Assembly: GCF_004362745.1 (NCBI RefSeq)
Contig: NZ_SNXY01000008.1
Coordinates: 62,001 to 126,000 of the forward strand
Direction of reading: 5' to 3'
Origin: Oharaeibacter diazotrophicus
GTDB lineage: Bacteria > Pseudomonadota > Alphaproteobacteria > Rhizobiales > Pleomorphomonadaceae
Length of the DNA stretch: 64,000 nucleotides
Below the pieces are notes generated by a model. It was not told the DNA's origin. It made no database searches and saw only the letters and a program-made list of their open reading frames with translations. Position numbers and translations under genes: made by a program. Positions 52,436-61,342 of the stretch are shown here, piece by piece (positions within the stretch are counted from its first letter, which is position 1; each line of letters starts with the position of its first letter).

Positions 52436-52549
52436 GTGAACGATCCCGACGACGATGCGGTGGAACGTGCGGCCAAACGCGTCGGGCGGGCGCTCGGCGC
52501 GCTCGCCGTCGCCGCCCTCGCGGTCTATCTCGCGATCACCTATCTCTGA
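52436..52549 (+). CDS. Small single-pass membrane protein
   Basis: About 37 aa from a GTG at 52436, preceded by GGAG. The sequence is charged first (NDPDDDAVERAAKRV) and then one TM segment (ALGALAVAALAVYLAITYL). The frame is open to 52337 upstream, but the added residues look non-coding. Function unknown; small alphaproteobacterial membrane proteins like this are common. Confidence 0.45.
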   Translation: MNDPDDDAVERAAKRVGRALGALAVAALAVYLAITYL

Positions 52550-52611
52550 GCGGCCGGCCGCGACGACTGAGGCCGGCGATGCCGAGATGAGACGCCACGA
52601 CCGGAGACGCC

Positions 52612-53046
52612 ATGACCGCCGAGGACACCGCCGCCCGCATCGCCCGCTGGATGGACCGCGCCGCGCCGGACCTCGACGACTTCGCGGCGATCGCCGAGAA
52701 GGCCTGGGCCGAGCTGCCGGACGAGTTCCGCGCCCTCACCGGCGACGTCGAGATCCGCGTCGACGACTTCCCGACCGACGAGGCACTCGACGAACTCGGC
52801 CTCGACAGCGAGTTCGACCTGCTCGGCCTGTTCCAGGGCGTCGGCCTCGCCCACGCGCCCGCGGTCGCCGGCACCGGGCAGATGCCGAACCGGGTCTGGC
52901 TCTACCGCCGGCCGATCCTCGACTACTGGGCCGAGCACGAGGAGACGCTCGGCGACGTCGTCACCCACGTGCTCGTCCACGAGATCGGCCACCACTTCGG
53001 CCTCTCGGACGACGACATCGACGCCGTCGAGGCGGCGGCCGACTGA
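52612..53046 (+). CDS. Zincin-like metallopeptidase (DUF1025)
   Basis: A 144-aa protein whose C-terminus holds VLVHEIGHHFGLSDDDID, a HExxH zinc motif with a downstream Asp or His ligand. The N-terminal half (ELPDEFRALTGDVEIRVDDFPTDEALDELG) is typical of the small possible metallopeptidase family (DUF1025). Substrate unknown. Cytosolic, no signal peptide; convergent with the downstream CobW gene. Confidence 0.9.
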   Translation: MTAEDTAARIARWMDRAAPDLDDFAAIAEKAWAELPDEFRALTGDVEIRVDDFPTDEALDELGLDSEFDLLGLFQGVGLAHAPAVAGTGQMPNRVWLYRRPILDYWAEHEETLGDVVTHVLVHEIGHHFGLSDDDIDAVEAAAD

Positions 53047-53066
53047 TCCCGCGCCGCCCGCGCGCC

Positions 53067-54272
53067 TCACGCCGCCGAGCGGTTCCAGGCCGGGAAGGGA
53101 TCCGGCAGGCCGGCCCACAGCTTCGGGGCGAAGCCGGCCTCCGGCACGAGGCAGGCGTCGAGCCGGGCCCGGAGCGCCGCCTCGTCCATCGGATCGATGC
53201 CGATGAAGACGATCTCCTGGCGGCGGTCGCCCCAGGCCGGATCGAAATACGGGTCCATCACCGCCCGCCATTCCGGCGAGTCCGGCCAGCGCGTGCGCGG
53301 CACCGCCGCCCACCACAGCCCGCGCCGCGACGTGCGCACCAGCGCGCCGGCCTGGGCGATCTCGCCGACGAAGTCGGGCCGGGTCGCCAGCCAGAAGAAG
53401 CCCTTGGCGCGGATCACCCCCGGCCGGGCCGCGTTCACGAAGGCGTGGAAGCGGGCGGGGTGGAACGGCCGGCGGGCGCGGTAGACGAAGGAGCGCACGC
53501 CGTATTCCTCGGTCTCCGGCACGTGGTCGGAAAAGCCGTTCAGTTCCTTGAACCAGAGCGGATGGGTCTGCGCCTTGTCGAAGTCGAACAGGCCGGTGTC
53601 GAGCACGGCGTCGAGCGGCACCCGGCCGTGCGCCGCCTCGACGATCCGCGCCGAGGAATTCAGCGCCGCCACGATGCTGCGCGCGGCGGCGAGATCGCCG
53701 GGGGCGGCGAGGTCGACCTTGTTCAGCACGACGACGTCGGCGAACTCGATCTGCTCGACGACGAGGTCGACCAGGGTGCGCTCGTCCCCCTCGCCGGCGG
53801 TCTCGCCGCGGTCGCGCAGGAAGTCGCGGCTGGAATAGTCGCGCACCAGCGACGCGGCGTCGACCACGGTGACCATGCAGTCGAGCCGGGCGACGTCGGA
53901 CAGGCTGGCGCCGGCCTCGTCGCGGAAGTCGAAGGTGGCGGCTACCGGCAGCGGCTCGGCGATGCCGGTGCCCTCGATGACGAGGTGGTCGAAGCGGCCC
54001 TCGGCCGCGAGCCGGCGGACCTCGACGAGCAGGTCGTCGCGCAGCGTGCAGCAGATGCAGCCGTTCGACATCTCGACGAGCTTCTCGTCGGTGCGGCTGA
54101 GGCCGCCGTCCTGGCGGACCAGTTCGGCGTCGATGTTGACCTCGCTCATGTCGTTGACGATCACCGCGACCTTGCGGCCGTCGCGGTTGGCGAGGATGTG
54201 GTTGAGCAGCGTGGTCTTGCCGGCGCCGAGGAAGCCGGACAGCACGGTGACGGGGAGACGGCGGTCGGTCAT
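53067..54272 (-). CDS. CobW/ZigA-family zinc metallochaperone GTPase
   Basis: A 401-aa G3E GTPase started at the ATG at 54272. It has the Walker [18 protein letters not shown], the zinc-binding GCICC motif ([15 protein letters not shown]) and the GTP-specificity NKVD ([12 protein letters not shown]). The C-terminal CobW_C domain (about 240-360: [20 protein letters not shown]) follows. Members of this group insert zinc into apo-enzymes during zinc starvation. A perfect 18-bp palindrome 20-37 bp upstream looks like a Zur operator, so expression is probably de-repressed when zinc is scarce. Monocistronic. Confidence 0.93.
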   Translation of the reverse strand: MTDRRLPVTVLSGFLGAGKTTLLNHILANRDGRKVAVIVNDMSEVNIDAELVRQDGGLSRTDEKLVEMSNGCICCTLRDDLLVEVRRLAAEGRFDHLVIEGTGIAEPLPVAATFDFRDEAGASLSDVARLDCMVTVVDAASLVRDYSSRDFLRDRGETAGEGDERTLVDLVVEQIEFADVVVLNKVDLAAPGDLAAARSIVAALNSSARIVEAAHGRVPLDAVLDTGLFDFDKAQTHPLWFKELNGFSDHVPETEEYGVRSFVYRARRPFHPARFHAFVNAARPGVIRAKGFFWLATRPDFVGEIAQAGALVRTSRRGLWWAAVPRTRWPDSPEWRAVMDPYFDPAWGDRRQEIVFIGIDPMDEAALRARLDACLVPEAGFAPKLWAGLPDPFPAWNRSAA

Positions 54273-54291
54273 GCGGCCTCGCAAAGCTTAT

Positions 54292-54309
54292 GTTACGTTA
54301 TAACGTAAC
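54292..54309. promoter_or_regulatory. Zur-type operator palindrome
   Basis: GTTACGTTATAACGTAAC is a perfect 18-bp palindrome centred between 54300 and 54301, 20-37 bp upstream of the zinc GTPase ATG. It resembles alphaproteobacterial Zur boxes of the form GTTATGTTATAACATAAC. It can also act on the divergent argC promoter 134 bp away, though no link is expected. Confidence 0.75.
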
Positions 54310-54442
54310 TCGTATGACCTAACCGCCGCCACCGCGTCCCGTCAAGACCGGCCGGCACGCCGTCATGACAGCGCGGTCCCGCGGTGATAGGAAGGCCGCG
54401 ACGGGACGGCCGCCGGTGCGGCCACCGCTGCGGAGACGTGCC

Positions 54443-55393
54443 ATGAGCGAGGCGACCATCTTCATCGACGGCGAGGCGGGCACCACGGGCCTGCAGATCC
54501 GCGAGCGGCTGGAGCATCGTTCGGACATCCGCCTGATCTCGATCGACCCCGACAAGCGCAAGGACGCCGACGAGCGCCGGCGGCTGCTCGACGCCGCCGA
54601 CGTCGCCATCCTCTGCCTGCCCGACGACGCCGCCCGCGAGGCGGTGGCGCTGATCGAGAACCCGGAGACGCGCGTCATCGATGCCTCGACCGCGTTCCGC
54701 GTCGCCGAGGGCTGGACCTACGGCTTCGCCGAGATGACGCCGCTGCAGGCGGGCGCCATCGCCGGCGCCAAGCGGGTCTCCAACCCCGGCTGCTATCCGC
54801 AGGGCTTCATCGCCACCGTGCGGCCGCTGGTCGAGGCCGGCCTGCTGCCGGCCGACGCGCCGCTGACGGTCAACGCCATCTCCGGCTATTCCGGCGGCGG
54901 GCGCAAGATGATCGAGGACTACGAGGCGGCCGAGGACCCGGCGCCCTATCTCCCCTACGGCCTCGCGCTGAAGCACAAGCACCTGCCGGAGATGCGCGCC
55001 TACGGCCGGATCGACCACGAGCCGGTGTTCCAGCCGGCGGTCGGCGCCTTCGCCCAGGGCATGGTCACCACGGTGCCGCTGCAGCTGTGGGCGCTGCCGG
55101 GCGACGTCACGGCCAAGCGCATCCACGAGGTGCTGGCCGAACGCTACGACGGCGAGGCCTTCCTGTCGGTCGCCCCGTTCGAGGCGGTCGACCGGGTGCA
55201 GGCGCTCGATCCGCGCAGCTACAACGGCACCAACCGGATGCGCATCCACGTCTTCGGCAACGAGGCGCGCCGGCAGGCCCTGCTGGTCGCCTGCTACGAC
55301 AACCTCGGCAAGGGCGCCTCGGGCGCGGCGGTGCAGAACCTCAACCTGATGCTCGGCCGCGAACCCACCCTCGGCCTCGTCATGGCCGCCTGA
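54443..55393 (+). CDS. argC: N-acetyl-gamma-glutamyl-phosphate reductase (short type)
   Basis: A 316-aa NADPH-dependent enzyme of arginine synthesis that reduces N-acetylglutamyl phosphate to the semialdehyde. The start at 54443 gives SEATIFIDGEAGTTGLQI, the type 2 N-terminus. The catalytic Cys is in VSNPGCYPQGFIATVRPL and the substrate His region in ALKHKHLPEMRAYG. The short form (about 310-320 aa) is typical of alphaproteobacteria. With argG at 29377, two arginine genes are in the window but not linked. Confidence 0.95.
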   Translation: MSEATIFIDGEAGTTGLQIRERLEHRSDIRLISIDPDKRKDADERRRLLDAADVAILCLPDDAAREAVALIENPETRVIDASTAFRVAEGWTYGFAEMTPLQAGAIAGAKRVSNPGCYPQGFIATVRPLVEAGLLPADAPLTVNAISGYSGGGRKMIEDYEAAEDPAPYLPYGLALKHKHLPEMRAYGRIDHEPVFQPAVGAFAQGMVTTVPLQLWALPGDVTAKRIHEVLAERYDGEAFLSVAPFEAVDRVQALDPRSYNGTNRMRIHVFGNEARRQALLVACYDNLGKGASGAAVQNLNLMLGREPTLGLVMAA

Positions 55394-55813
55394 TCACGTC
55401 CGCCCGATCCGGCGACACTGGTCGGGCCGCCCGATCCGGCGCCGCGGATCCCTCCCTGCCCGAGACGGCCACCGGACTGCGCGCGCCGACCGCGTCCGCA
55501 CGTCCGCGGCGGCTCGACGCCGCCGGGGCGGAAAAGGGATTCTTCGCATCGGCACTGGTGCGGCACATGCGTGCGTGCTACGAATTGTTCAGTTCTTCTT
55601 CTTCGCCGATGCACAGGCCACTTCGAGAGCGCGTTTTTCACCCGATCGACTTCGCCGATCGGTAGGTTCTTCTTCGCGCCACCGCGACCGCTTCTTTTCC
55701 GGCCCGCCTGTTTCCCGCGGAACAGCGTCCCCCCGCTTCCTCCGGCAGAATTCCTTCAGACAACGACAGCCACCCGAGCCGCCGCCCCGGCGGAGCGGCA
55801 GGAGAGACGAGCC
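55394..55813. other. Leader of the collagen-like gene cluster
   Basis: 420 bp with no gene seen. It is less GC-rich near 55560-55680. A 7-bp hairpin (55642-55648 with 55656-55662) and T-rich stretches lie there; it may be the argC terminator or the 5' leader of the collagen-like operon. A ribosome-binding GGAGAGACGAG precedes the first collagen-like ATG. Confidence 0.45.
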
Positions 55814-56680
55814 ATGCCTTCGATCCGGCCGACCGCCGCCCCGTTCGCACTCGCCGTCCTGGCGGCGACCTCCGTCGCGGCCTCCGCCGCCGGCGTCTCC
55901 GGCAACGGCCTCGAGGTGACGACCTCGACCTATCTCGCCGGCCGGCTGGAGATCGTCGGCACCACCGCCGCGGCCGGCACCCGGGTGCAGATCCAGGGCA
56001 CCAACGCCGTGCGGACCTCGAACGCCAAGCGGACCTTCCGCTTCTCGCTCGACTTCCACCCGGCGAGTTGCTCGGTCACGCTCGTCACCCTGCGCGGCCC
56101 TCTGGTCGTGCCGATCGACGCCTGCGGCGCGCAGGGCGCGCGTGGATCCCGGGGCGCAATCGGTCCGGCCGGTCCGCGGGGGAACGCCGGCCCGCAGGGC
56201 CCCGTCGGCGCCGCCGGCGTCCAGGGTCCGCAGGGCCCGCAGGGGCCGCAGGGCGAGGCCGGCGAGGCCGGCGCGACCGGTCCCGACGGGCCGACCGGTC
56301 CCGACGGCCCGACGGGCCCGACCGGGCCGGCGGGACCCGCCGGCACTTTCCCCGCGAAGATCATGCGCGTCTCGGTCTCGGCCGCCGGCACCGTGCGGTC
56401 GGGCACGGCCGGGGTCACCGCGCTCCGGGTCAACACCGGCAGCTACCTCGTCGAATTCCCCGTCGGCATCGACGCCTGCGGCTACGCCGCCGCCGCCACC
56501 GACCGGCTCGGATTTCCCTACGTGGTGACGGCGACGCCGCCGAGCTTCCCAGGCTTCGGCGACGATCCGAACGCGATCCTCGTCAGCACCTATCTCGCGC
56601 AGACCGCGAAGAGCGGATCGCGCGTCGCGATTCCCCTGGTCGACGCCGCGTTCAACCTGCTCGTGGTCTGCGCACCGTGA
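55814..56680 (+). CDS. Secreted collagen-like protein 1
   Basis: A 288-aa exported protein: signal peptide ([25 protein letters not shown]), an N-terminal beta-rich domain (about 30-105), a Gly-X-Y tract of about 24 triplets (from about 107 to 180: [16 protein letters not shown] and [16 protein letters not shown]), and a C-terminal beta domain ending VVCAP. One Cys in PASCSVTL and one in IDACG flank the N-domain; two more ([10 protein letters not shown] and VVCAP) are in the C-domain. The repeated charge-poor GPQ/GPT triplets should form a triple helix. It is the first of three paralogues in a row, likely surface or extracellular filaments. Confidence 0.87.
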   Translation: MPSIRPTAAPFALAVLAATSVAASAAGVSGNGLEVTTSTYLAGRLEIVGTTAAAGTRVQIQGTNAVRTSNAKRTFRFSLDFHPASCSVTLVTLRGPLVVPIDACGAQGARGSRGAIGPAGPRGNAGPQGPVGAAGVQGPQGPQGPQGEAGEAGATGPDGPTGPDGPTGPTGPAGPAGTFPAKIMRVSVSAAGTVRSGTAGVTALRVNTGSYLVEFPVGIDACGYAAAATDRLGFPYVVTATPPSFPGFGDDPNAILVSTYLAQTAKSGSRVAIPLVDAAFNLLVVCAP

Positions 56681-56736
56681 GCCTCGCCCGCCGTCCCGCG
56701 TCCCTCCCTTCCGCCGCCCACCGAACGGGTGACCCG

Positions 56737-57582
56737 ATGTCGCTTCCGGTCCGCCTCTCCACCGCCGCCCTCGGGCTGGCCATCGCCGTCGCCGCCGGCG
56801 ACCTGCCGGCCGAGGCCGGTGCCGCCAACAAGGCCATGGCCGTCACGAACGCCACCCTGGCCAAGGGCCGGGTCGTGATCGCCGGCCGCACGTCGCGCGG
56901 CGGCGTCACCGTCTCGATCGACGGCACCCGGTTCCGGACGGTGTCGGCGGCGAACGGCGCCTTCGCCTTCTCGGTCGCGCTCGCCCCGGCCGATTGTTCC
57001 GTGGTGCTCCGGACCACAGAGGCGGCCCTGCCGGTCCAGATCTCCGACTGCGGCCGCACCGGTCCGAAGGGTGCCGCCGGCCCCGCCGGTCCGAAGGGCG
57101 CCACCGGCCCCGCCGGACCCGCCGGGCCGCAGGGACCCGACGGCCCCGAGGGCGAGGTCGGCTTCCAGGGAACGCCCGGCCCGCGCGGCGCCGACGGCGC
57201 GGCCGGCCCCGCCGGCCCCGCCGGACAGCCGGGTCCGGCCGGGTCGCAGGGGCCGGCAGGCGGCTTTTCCGGCGGCGTCTTCTTCGCCCAGGTCGCCGCC
57301 GACGGCACGATCGTCCACGGCTCGCCGGGCGCGACGTCGTTCCTGAAGCAGGGGCAGCGCTACGTCGTGCGCTTCCCCCGCGACATCACCCGCTGCGCAC
57401 ACACCGTGACCGCGATCGACCCCAACGTCCCGCACATGGCGACGGCCGTCGGCTTCAACGGCATCGGCGAGATCGAGGTCCGCGCCTTCGCCATGGCGTT
57501 CGACGTGGGCTTCTTCGACGAGACGTTCGAGCCTCCACTCGAACCCACGCCGTTCCACGTCGTCGTCGTCTGCCCGAACTGA
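56737..57582 (+). CDS. Secreted collagen-like protein 2
   Basis: A 281-aa paralogue 56 bp downstream of the first. Signal peptide to about residue 28; N-domain with [15 protein letters not shown] and [18 protein letters not shown]; a Gly-X-Y tract of about 23 triplets ([32 protein letters not shown]); C-domain with [17 protein letters not shown] and [14 protein letters not shown], ending VVVVCPN. Cysteines match those of paralogue 1 (ADCSVVL, SDCGRTG, ITRCAH, VVCPN). Closest in sequence to paralogue 3. Confidence 0.87.
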   Translation: MSLPVRLSTAALGLAIAVAAGDLPAEAGAANKAMAVTNATLAKGRVVIAGRTSRGGVTVSIDGTRFRTVSAANGAFAFSVALAPADCSVVLRTTEAALPVQISDCGRTGPKGAAGPAGPKGATGPAGPAGPQGPDGPEGEVGFQGTPGPRGADGAAGPAGPAGQPGPAGSQGPAGGFSGGVFFAQVAADGTIVHGSPGATSFLKQGQRYVVRFPRDITRCAHTVTAIDPNVPHMATAVGFNGIGEIEVRAFAMAFDVGFFDETFEPPLEPTPFHVVVVCPN

Positions 57583-57637
57583 GCGCCGCGCCGAACCGCC
57601 ACACCGACATCCGCGAACCGGATACGGGAGACCCGCC

Positions 57638-58507
57638 ATGTCCCATCGATCCCGAACGTCCGCCGCCGTCCTGGCCCTCCTCCTCGCCGCTGCGGCCACG
57701 CCCGCCACGGCGGCCGAACCTCCGGCGCCGGTGGCGGTCGCGGGCCTCGCCGTCACCGAAGCCGGCATCACCGCCGGCCGCCTCGTGATCGTCGGCCGCA
57801 CGACGACGCCCGGCACCGCCGTCACCATCGACGGCACCCGGTTCACGGTCACCAGCGGCAAGGACGGCGCCTTCCGCCTGTCCGGCTTCCTGCACCCCGA
57901 CACCTGCCGGGTCGTCCTGAAGGCGGCGACCGCCGTACTGCCGGTGCAACTGGCGAACTGCGGCCGGCGCGGTCCGGCCGGACCGACAGGACCGCGCGGC
58001 GGTGCCGGGGCGGTCGGCGACGCCGGTCCGCAGGGCGTCGCCGGACCGGCCGGCGAGGCCGGACCGCGTGGCCCCGACGGCCCGGAGGGCCTCCCGGGCC
58101 CGGACGGTGCCGAGGGACGGCCGGGCCCGGAGGGTGCGACCGGCCCGCGCGGCGCCACCGGGCCGGCCGGTCCCGACGGCTCCTTCGCCGGCCGCATGTT
58201 CGAGGTGAGCGTCCGCCCGGTCGCGGTGCTCGACCACGGCAGCCCCGGCGTCGCTGTCGTCTACGCCGGCGTCGGCAACTACCTCGTGCGCTTCCCGCGC
58301 GACGTCACCGCCTGCACGTTCACCGCCACATCCGCGACCGCCTTCAACTCCAAGGCGATCCTGGTCAAGGTCGAGCCGCCCGTCGCAGGCGACGCGCGGA
58401 CGAACGAGGCCAGGGTGCGCCTGTTCGACGGCGAGCCGCCGGTCGCCGAGCTCTACATCCCCCACCCGATCGAGGAGGCCTTCCGCCTCTTCGCCGTCTG
58501 CGACTGA
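57638..58507 (+). CDS. Secreted collagen-like protein 3
   Basis: A 289-aa paralogue 55 bp downstream of the second. Signal peptide to about residue 26; N-domain with [24 protein letters not shown] and [26 protein letters not shown]; a tract of about 24 Gly-X-Y triplets ([35 protein letters not shown]); C-domain with [15 protein letters not shown] and [14 protein letters not shown], ending FAVCD. The four cysteine positions are kept. The gene is followed by about 150 bp before leuD, with its own promoter likely. Confidence 0.87.
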   Translation: MSHRSRTSAAVLALLLAAAATPATAAEPPAPVAVAGLAVTEAGITAGRLVIVGRTTTPGTAVTIDGTRFTVTSGKDGAFRLSGFLHPDTCRVVLKAATAVLPVQLANCGRRGPAGPTGPRGGAGAVGDAGPQGVAGPAGEAGPRGPDGPEGLPGPDGAEGRPGPEGATGPRGATGPAGPDGSFAGRMFEVSVRPVAVLDHGSPGVAVVYAGVGNYLVRFPRDVTACTFTATSATAFNSKAILVKVEPPVAGDARTNEARVRLFDGEPPVAELYIPHPIEEAFRLFAVCD

Positions 58508-58660
58508 TGCGGCCCGGGCGCCGGGAGCGGACGGCACGCCCCTGCGAACCGCTCCGCCCGGCCCTCCGCTCTTGATTTTTCGCCCCGCAGGCCGCAGGAG
58601 AAGGCCGGACGACGAGGCCGCCCGGAAAGGGCGGCGCCGGTCGAGACTTCGAGGACGGTC

Positions 58661-59266
58661 ATGCAGAAGTTCACCACGCTCACGGGTGTCGCGGCGCCGA
58701 TGCCGATCATCAACGTCGACACCGACATGATCATCCCGAAGCAATACCTGAAGACGATCAAGCGCACCGGCCTCTGCAAGGGCCTGTTCTCGGAGATGCG
58801 CTACGCCGACGACGGCTCGGAGAACCCGGACTTCGTGCTGAACAAGCCGGCCTACCGCAACGCCCAGATCCTGGTCGCCGGCGACAACTTCGGCTGCGGC
58901 TCCTCGCGCGAGCACGCGCCGTGGGCGCTGCTCGACTTCGGCATCCGCTGCGTGATCTCGACCAGCTTCGCCGACATCTTCTACAACAACAGCTTCAAGA
59001 ACGGCATCCTGCCGATCGTGGTCTCGCCGGAGGACCTCAAGAAGCTGATGGACGACGCCGACCGCGGCGCCAACGCCACCCTGACGATCGACCTCGAGGC
59101 CCAGACCATCCAGGGCCCGGACGGCGGCACGGTGACCTTCGAGATCGACCCGTTCAAGAAGCATTGCCTGCTGAACGGCCTCGACGACATCGGCCTGACC
59201 ATGGAGAAGGCCCCGGCGATCGCCGGCTTCGAAGAGAAGCTCGCCGCCGAACGCCCCTGGGCCTGA
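58661..59266 (+). CDS. leuD: 3-isopropylmalate dehydratase small subunit
   Basis: A 201-aa subunit that with LeuC (not in the window) isomerises 2- to 3-isopropylmalate in leucine synthesis. Motifs are [31 protein letters not shown] and [18 protein letters not shown], as in the aconitase swivel domain. Length is normal. The start is preceded by GAGGACGG. It stands apart from leuC and leuB, as often in Hyphomicrobiales. Confidence 0.96.
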   Translation: MQKFTTLTGVAAPMPIINVDTDMIIPKQYLKTIKRTGLCKGLFSEMRYADDGSENPDFVLNKPAYRNAQILVAGDNFGCGSSREHAPWALLDFGIRCVISTSFADIFYNNSFKNGILPIVVSPEDLKKLMDDADRGANATLTIDLEAQTIQGPDGGTVTFEIDPFKKHCLLNGLDDIGLTMEKAPAIAGFEEKLAAERPWA

Positions 59267-59339
59267 CCGGCCTTTCGTCCTCGCCCATGTTTCCCGAGGG
59301 GTCGCCGCGAGGCGGCCCCTTTCGCCGTGGACCAGAGCC

Positions 59340-59966
59340 ATGACCCTCGAGACCTGGGCGATCTTCGTGCCCGCCGCCTTCGCGCTGAATTGCTATCCCG
59401 GCCCGAACAACGTGCTGGCGATGACCCACGGCGCCCGCTTCGGCTTCGCCACCGCGACCGTCGCCGCCCTCGGCCGCTTCCCGGCCTTCGCCGCCTTCGT
59501 GCTCGGCGCCGCCGTCGGGCTCGGGGCGCTGCTGGCGACCTCGGCCGAAGTGTTCGTGGTGCTGAAGCTGGTCGGCGCCGCCTATCTGGTCTGGCTCGGG
59601 GTCAAGATGCTGCGCGCCGGCGCCGCCGACCTCTCGACCGCCGACGGCGACGTCGCGCTGACGGCGCTCGTGCGCCGCGAGTTCCTGACCGCGGTCACCA
59701 ATCCGAAGGCGATGCTGGTGTTCACCGCCTTCTTCGCCCCCTTCGTCGACCCGGGCGAGCCCGCCGCCGGCCAGATCCTGGCGCTCGGCGCGGTGGCGCT
59801 GGCGCTCGAGTTCGTCGCCGTGGTGCTCTACGCCTTCGCCGGCGCCCGCATCGGTCGGATCGCCCGCGGCGCCCGCGGCCTCGGCATCGTCAACCGCGTC
59901 TCCGGGCTCGCGCTCGTCGTCGCCGGGCTCACCATGGCGGTCGCGAGCCGCCCCGCCACCTCCTGA
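59340..59966 (+). CDS. LysE-family amino-acid exporter
   Basis: A 208-aa inner-membrane transporter with about six hydrophobic segments. Family motifs are CYPGPNNVLAMTHGARFGF and LKLVGAAYLVWLGVKMLRAG, then REFLTAVTNPKAMLVFTAFF. The family exports amino acids such as lysine, homoserine or threonine; the substrate cannot be told. The RidA-like gene starts 18 bp downstream, so they are likely co-transcribed. Confidence 0.93.
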   Translation: MTLETWAIFVPAAFALNCYPGPNNVLAMTHGARFGFATATVAALGRFPAFAAFVLGAAVGLGALLATSAEVFVVLKLVGAAYLVWLGVKMLRAGAADLSTADGDVALTALVRREFLTAVTNPKAMLVFTAFFAPFVDPGEPAAGQILALGAVALALEFVAVVLYAFAGARIGRIARGARGLGIVNRVSGLALVVAGLTMAVASRPATS

Positions 59967-59983
59967 CCCGCGAGGGACCGCCC

Positions 59984-60367
59984 ATGACCCGCCGCCTGAT
60001 CTCCACCGGATCGCCCTTCGAGAAGGTCGCCGGCTATTCCCGCGCCGTGGTCGACGGCGACTGGTGCTTCGTCGCCGGCACCACCGGCTACGACTACGCC
60101 ACCATGTCCATGCCGGACGCGGTCGCCGACCAAGCCGCCAACGCCATGGACACCATCGCGAAGGCGCTCGCCGAGGCCGGCTTCTCGCTCGCCGACGTGG
60201 TGCGCGCCACCTACTACGTCACCGATCCCGCCCATGCCGACACGGTGTTCCCGGTGGTCGGCGCCCGCTTCGCCGAGATCCGCCCGGCCGCCACCATGGT
60301 CGTCTGCGGCCTGATCCGGCCGGAGATGAAGGTCGAGATCGACGTCACCGCCAAGCGGCGCGGCTGA
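59984..60367 (+). CDS. RidA-family (Rid subgroup) protein
   Basis: A 127-aa member of the YjgF/YER057c/UK114 fold. It has GDWCFVAGTTGYDYATMSMP, LADVVRATYYVTDPAHADTVFPVV and RPAATMVVCGLIRPEMKVEIDVTA. The catalytic Arg of archetypal RidA (PxRS) is replaced: the segment reads RPAATM. It is thus likelier a Rid subgroup with other substrates than a 2-aminoacrylate deaminase. It follows the LysE exporter gene by 18 bp. Confidence 0.9.
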   Translation: MTRRLISTGSPFEKVAGYSRAVVDGDWCFVAGTTGYDYATMSMPDAVADQAANAMDTIAKALAEAGFSLADVVRATYYVTDPAHADTVFPVVGARFAEIRPAATMVVCGLIRPEMKVEIDVTAKRRG

Positions 60368-60481
60368 CCGCGGCCCGGCGCGGGCGATCCGGATCCGCTC
60401 GGCGTCGCGGACATGTGACTGGATCGTGTGCAGGGCGACGCCTACCTCTAGGCTCGGGGCAACGAAGGAGCGGATCTCAGC

Positions 60482-61273
60482 ATGGCCAGCGTGGCGTCGG
60501 CCCTCGCGAAATCGACCCGTCGCACCGGTGCGGCCTGCTGCTGCGTCGCGGCCCTCGTCGCCGCGCCGGCCGCGGCGCTGGCCGAACCGCTCGGCGTCGT
60601 CGAGCTGTTCACCAGCCAGGGCTGCTCGTCCTGCCCGCCGGCGGACGACGTGCTCGGCCACCTCGCCGAGGATTCCGACGTGGTCGCCCTCACCTTCGCG
60701 GTCGACTACTGGGACTATCTCGGCTGGAAGGACAGCTTCGCCCGCCCCGAGTTCACCAAGCGCCAGCGCGGCTACGCCGAGGCGCAGGGCCGCAACGGCA
60801 TCTACACGCCCCAGGTCGTGGTCAACGGCCGCGACGACATCGTCGGCTCCGACGAGGCCGGCATCGAGACGATGATGCGCGCGATGCGCCGCGACGGCAC
60901 CGGCCTCGCCGTGCCGGTGGAGGCCCGGATCGCCGGCGACCGCGTGCTGGTCACCGTGCCGGCGCGGGCGAGCCAGGACGGCAAGCCGGCGCCCCGCGCC
61001 GCCGTCTGGATCGCCGCCTACCGCACCCCGCAGAAGGTCGAGATCGAGCGCGGAGAGAACGGCGGGCGGACCGTGACCTACCACAACGTGGTCGACCGCT
61101 GGCAGGTGCTCGGCATGTGGGACGGCGACGCCCTCACCGTGGAACTGCCGCTGTCCGACATCGCCCAGGCCGGCACCGGCGGCCTCGCCGTCATCCTGCA
61201 GACCAAGGTCGACGGCCGTCCCGGCCCGATCCTCGGCGCCGCCAAGATCGACCTCGGCGCAGGGCGGAGCTGA
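60482..61273 (+). CDS. DUF1223 thioredoxin-like exported protein
   Basis: A 263-aa exported protein with an N-terminal signal (about 1-35) and a thioredoxin-like core: LGVVELFTSQGCSSCPPADDVLGHLA (CxxC near 45-48), LTFAVDYWDYLGWKDSFARPEFTKRQRGYA and GIYTPQVVVNGRDDIVGSD. This is DUF1223, common in alphaproteobacteria, of unknown function, probably a periplasmic redox protein. Monocistronic; a short hairpin lies at 61278-61293 after its stop. Confidence 0.93.
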   Translation: MASVASALAKSTRRTGAACCCVAALVAAPAAALAEPLGVVELFTSQGCSSCPPADDVLGHLAEDSDVVALTFAVDYWDYLGWKDSFARPEFTKRQRGYAEAQGRNGIYTPQVVVNGRDDIVGSDEAGIETMMRAMRRDGTGLAVPVEARIAGDRVLVTVPARASQDGKPAPRAAVWIAAYRTPQKVEIERGENGGRTVTYHNVVDRWQVLGMWDGDALTVELPLSDIAQAGTGGLAVILQTKVDGRPGPILGAAKIDLGAGRS

Positions 61274-61277
61274 CGTC

Positions 61278-61293
61278 GATCCCCGGAGGGATC
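61278..61293. terminator. Short hairpin between convergent genes
   Basis: A perfect 6-bp stem GATCCC...GGGATC with loop CGGA, 5 bp after the DUF1223 stop. Weak terminator at best. Confidence 0.35.
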
Positions 61294-61342
61294 GGCGACG
61301 GAGAGGGCCGGCGGACCGCCCCTCCCCGCTTGGTCGACGCCC

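Noticed and set aside
55814-58507. A CRISPR array or simple DNA repeat tract
   Set aside because: The periodicity is nine bases from Gly-X-Y codons inside three genes; there are no spacers of equal size.
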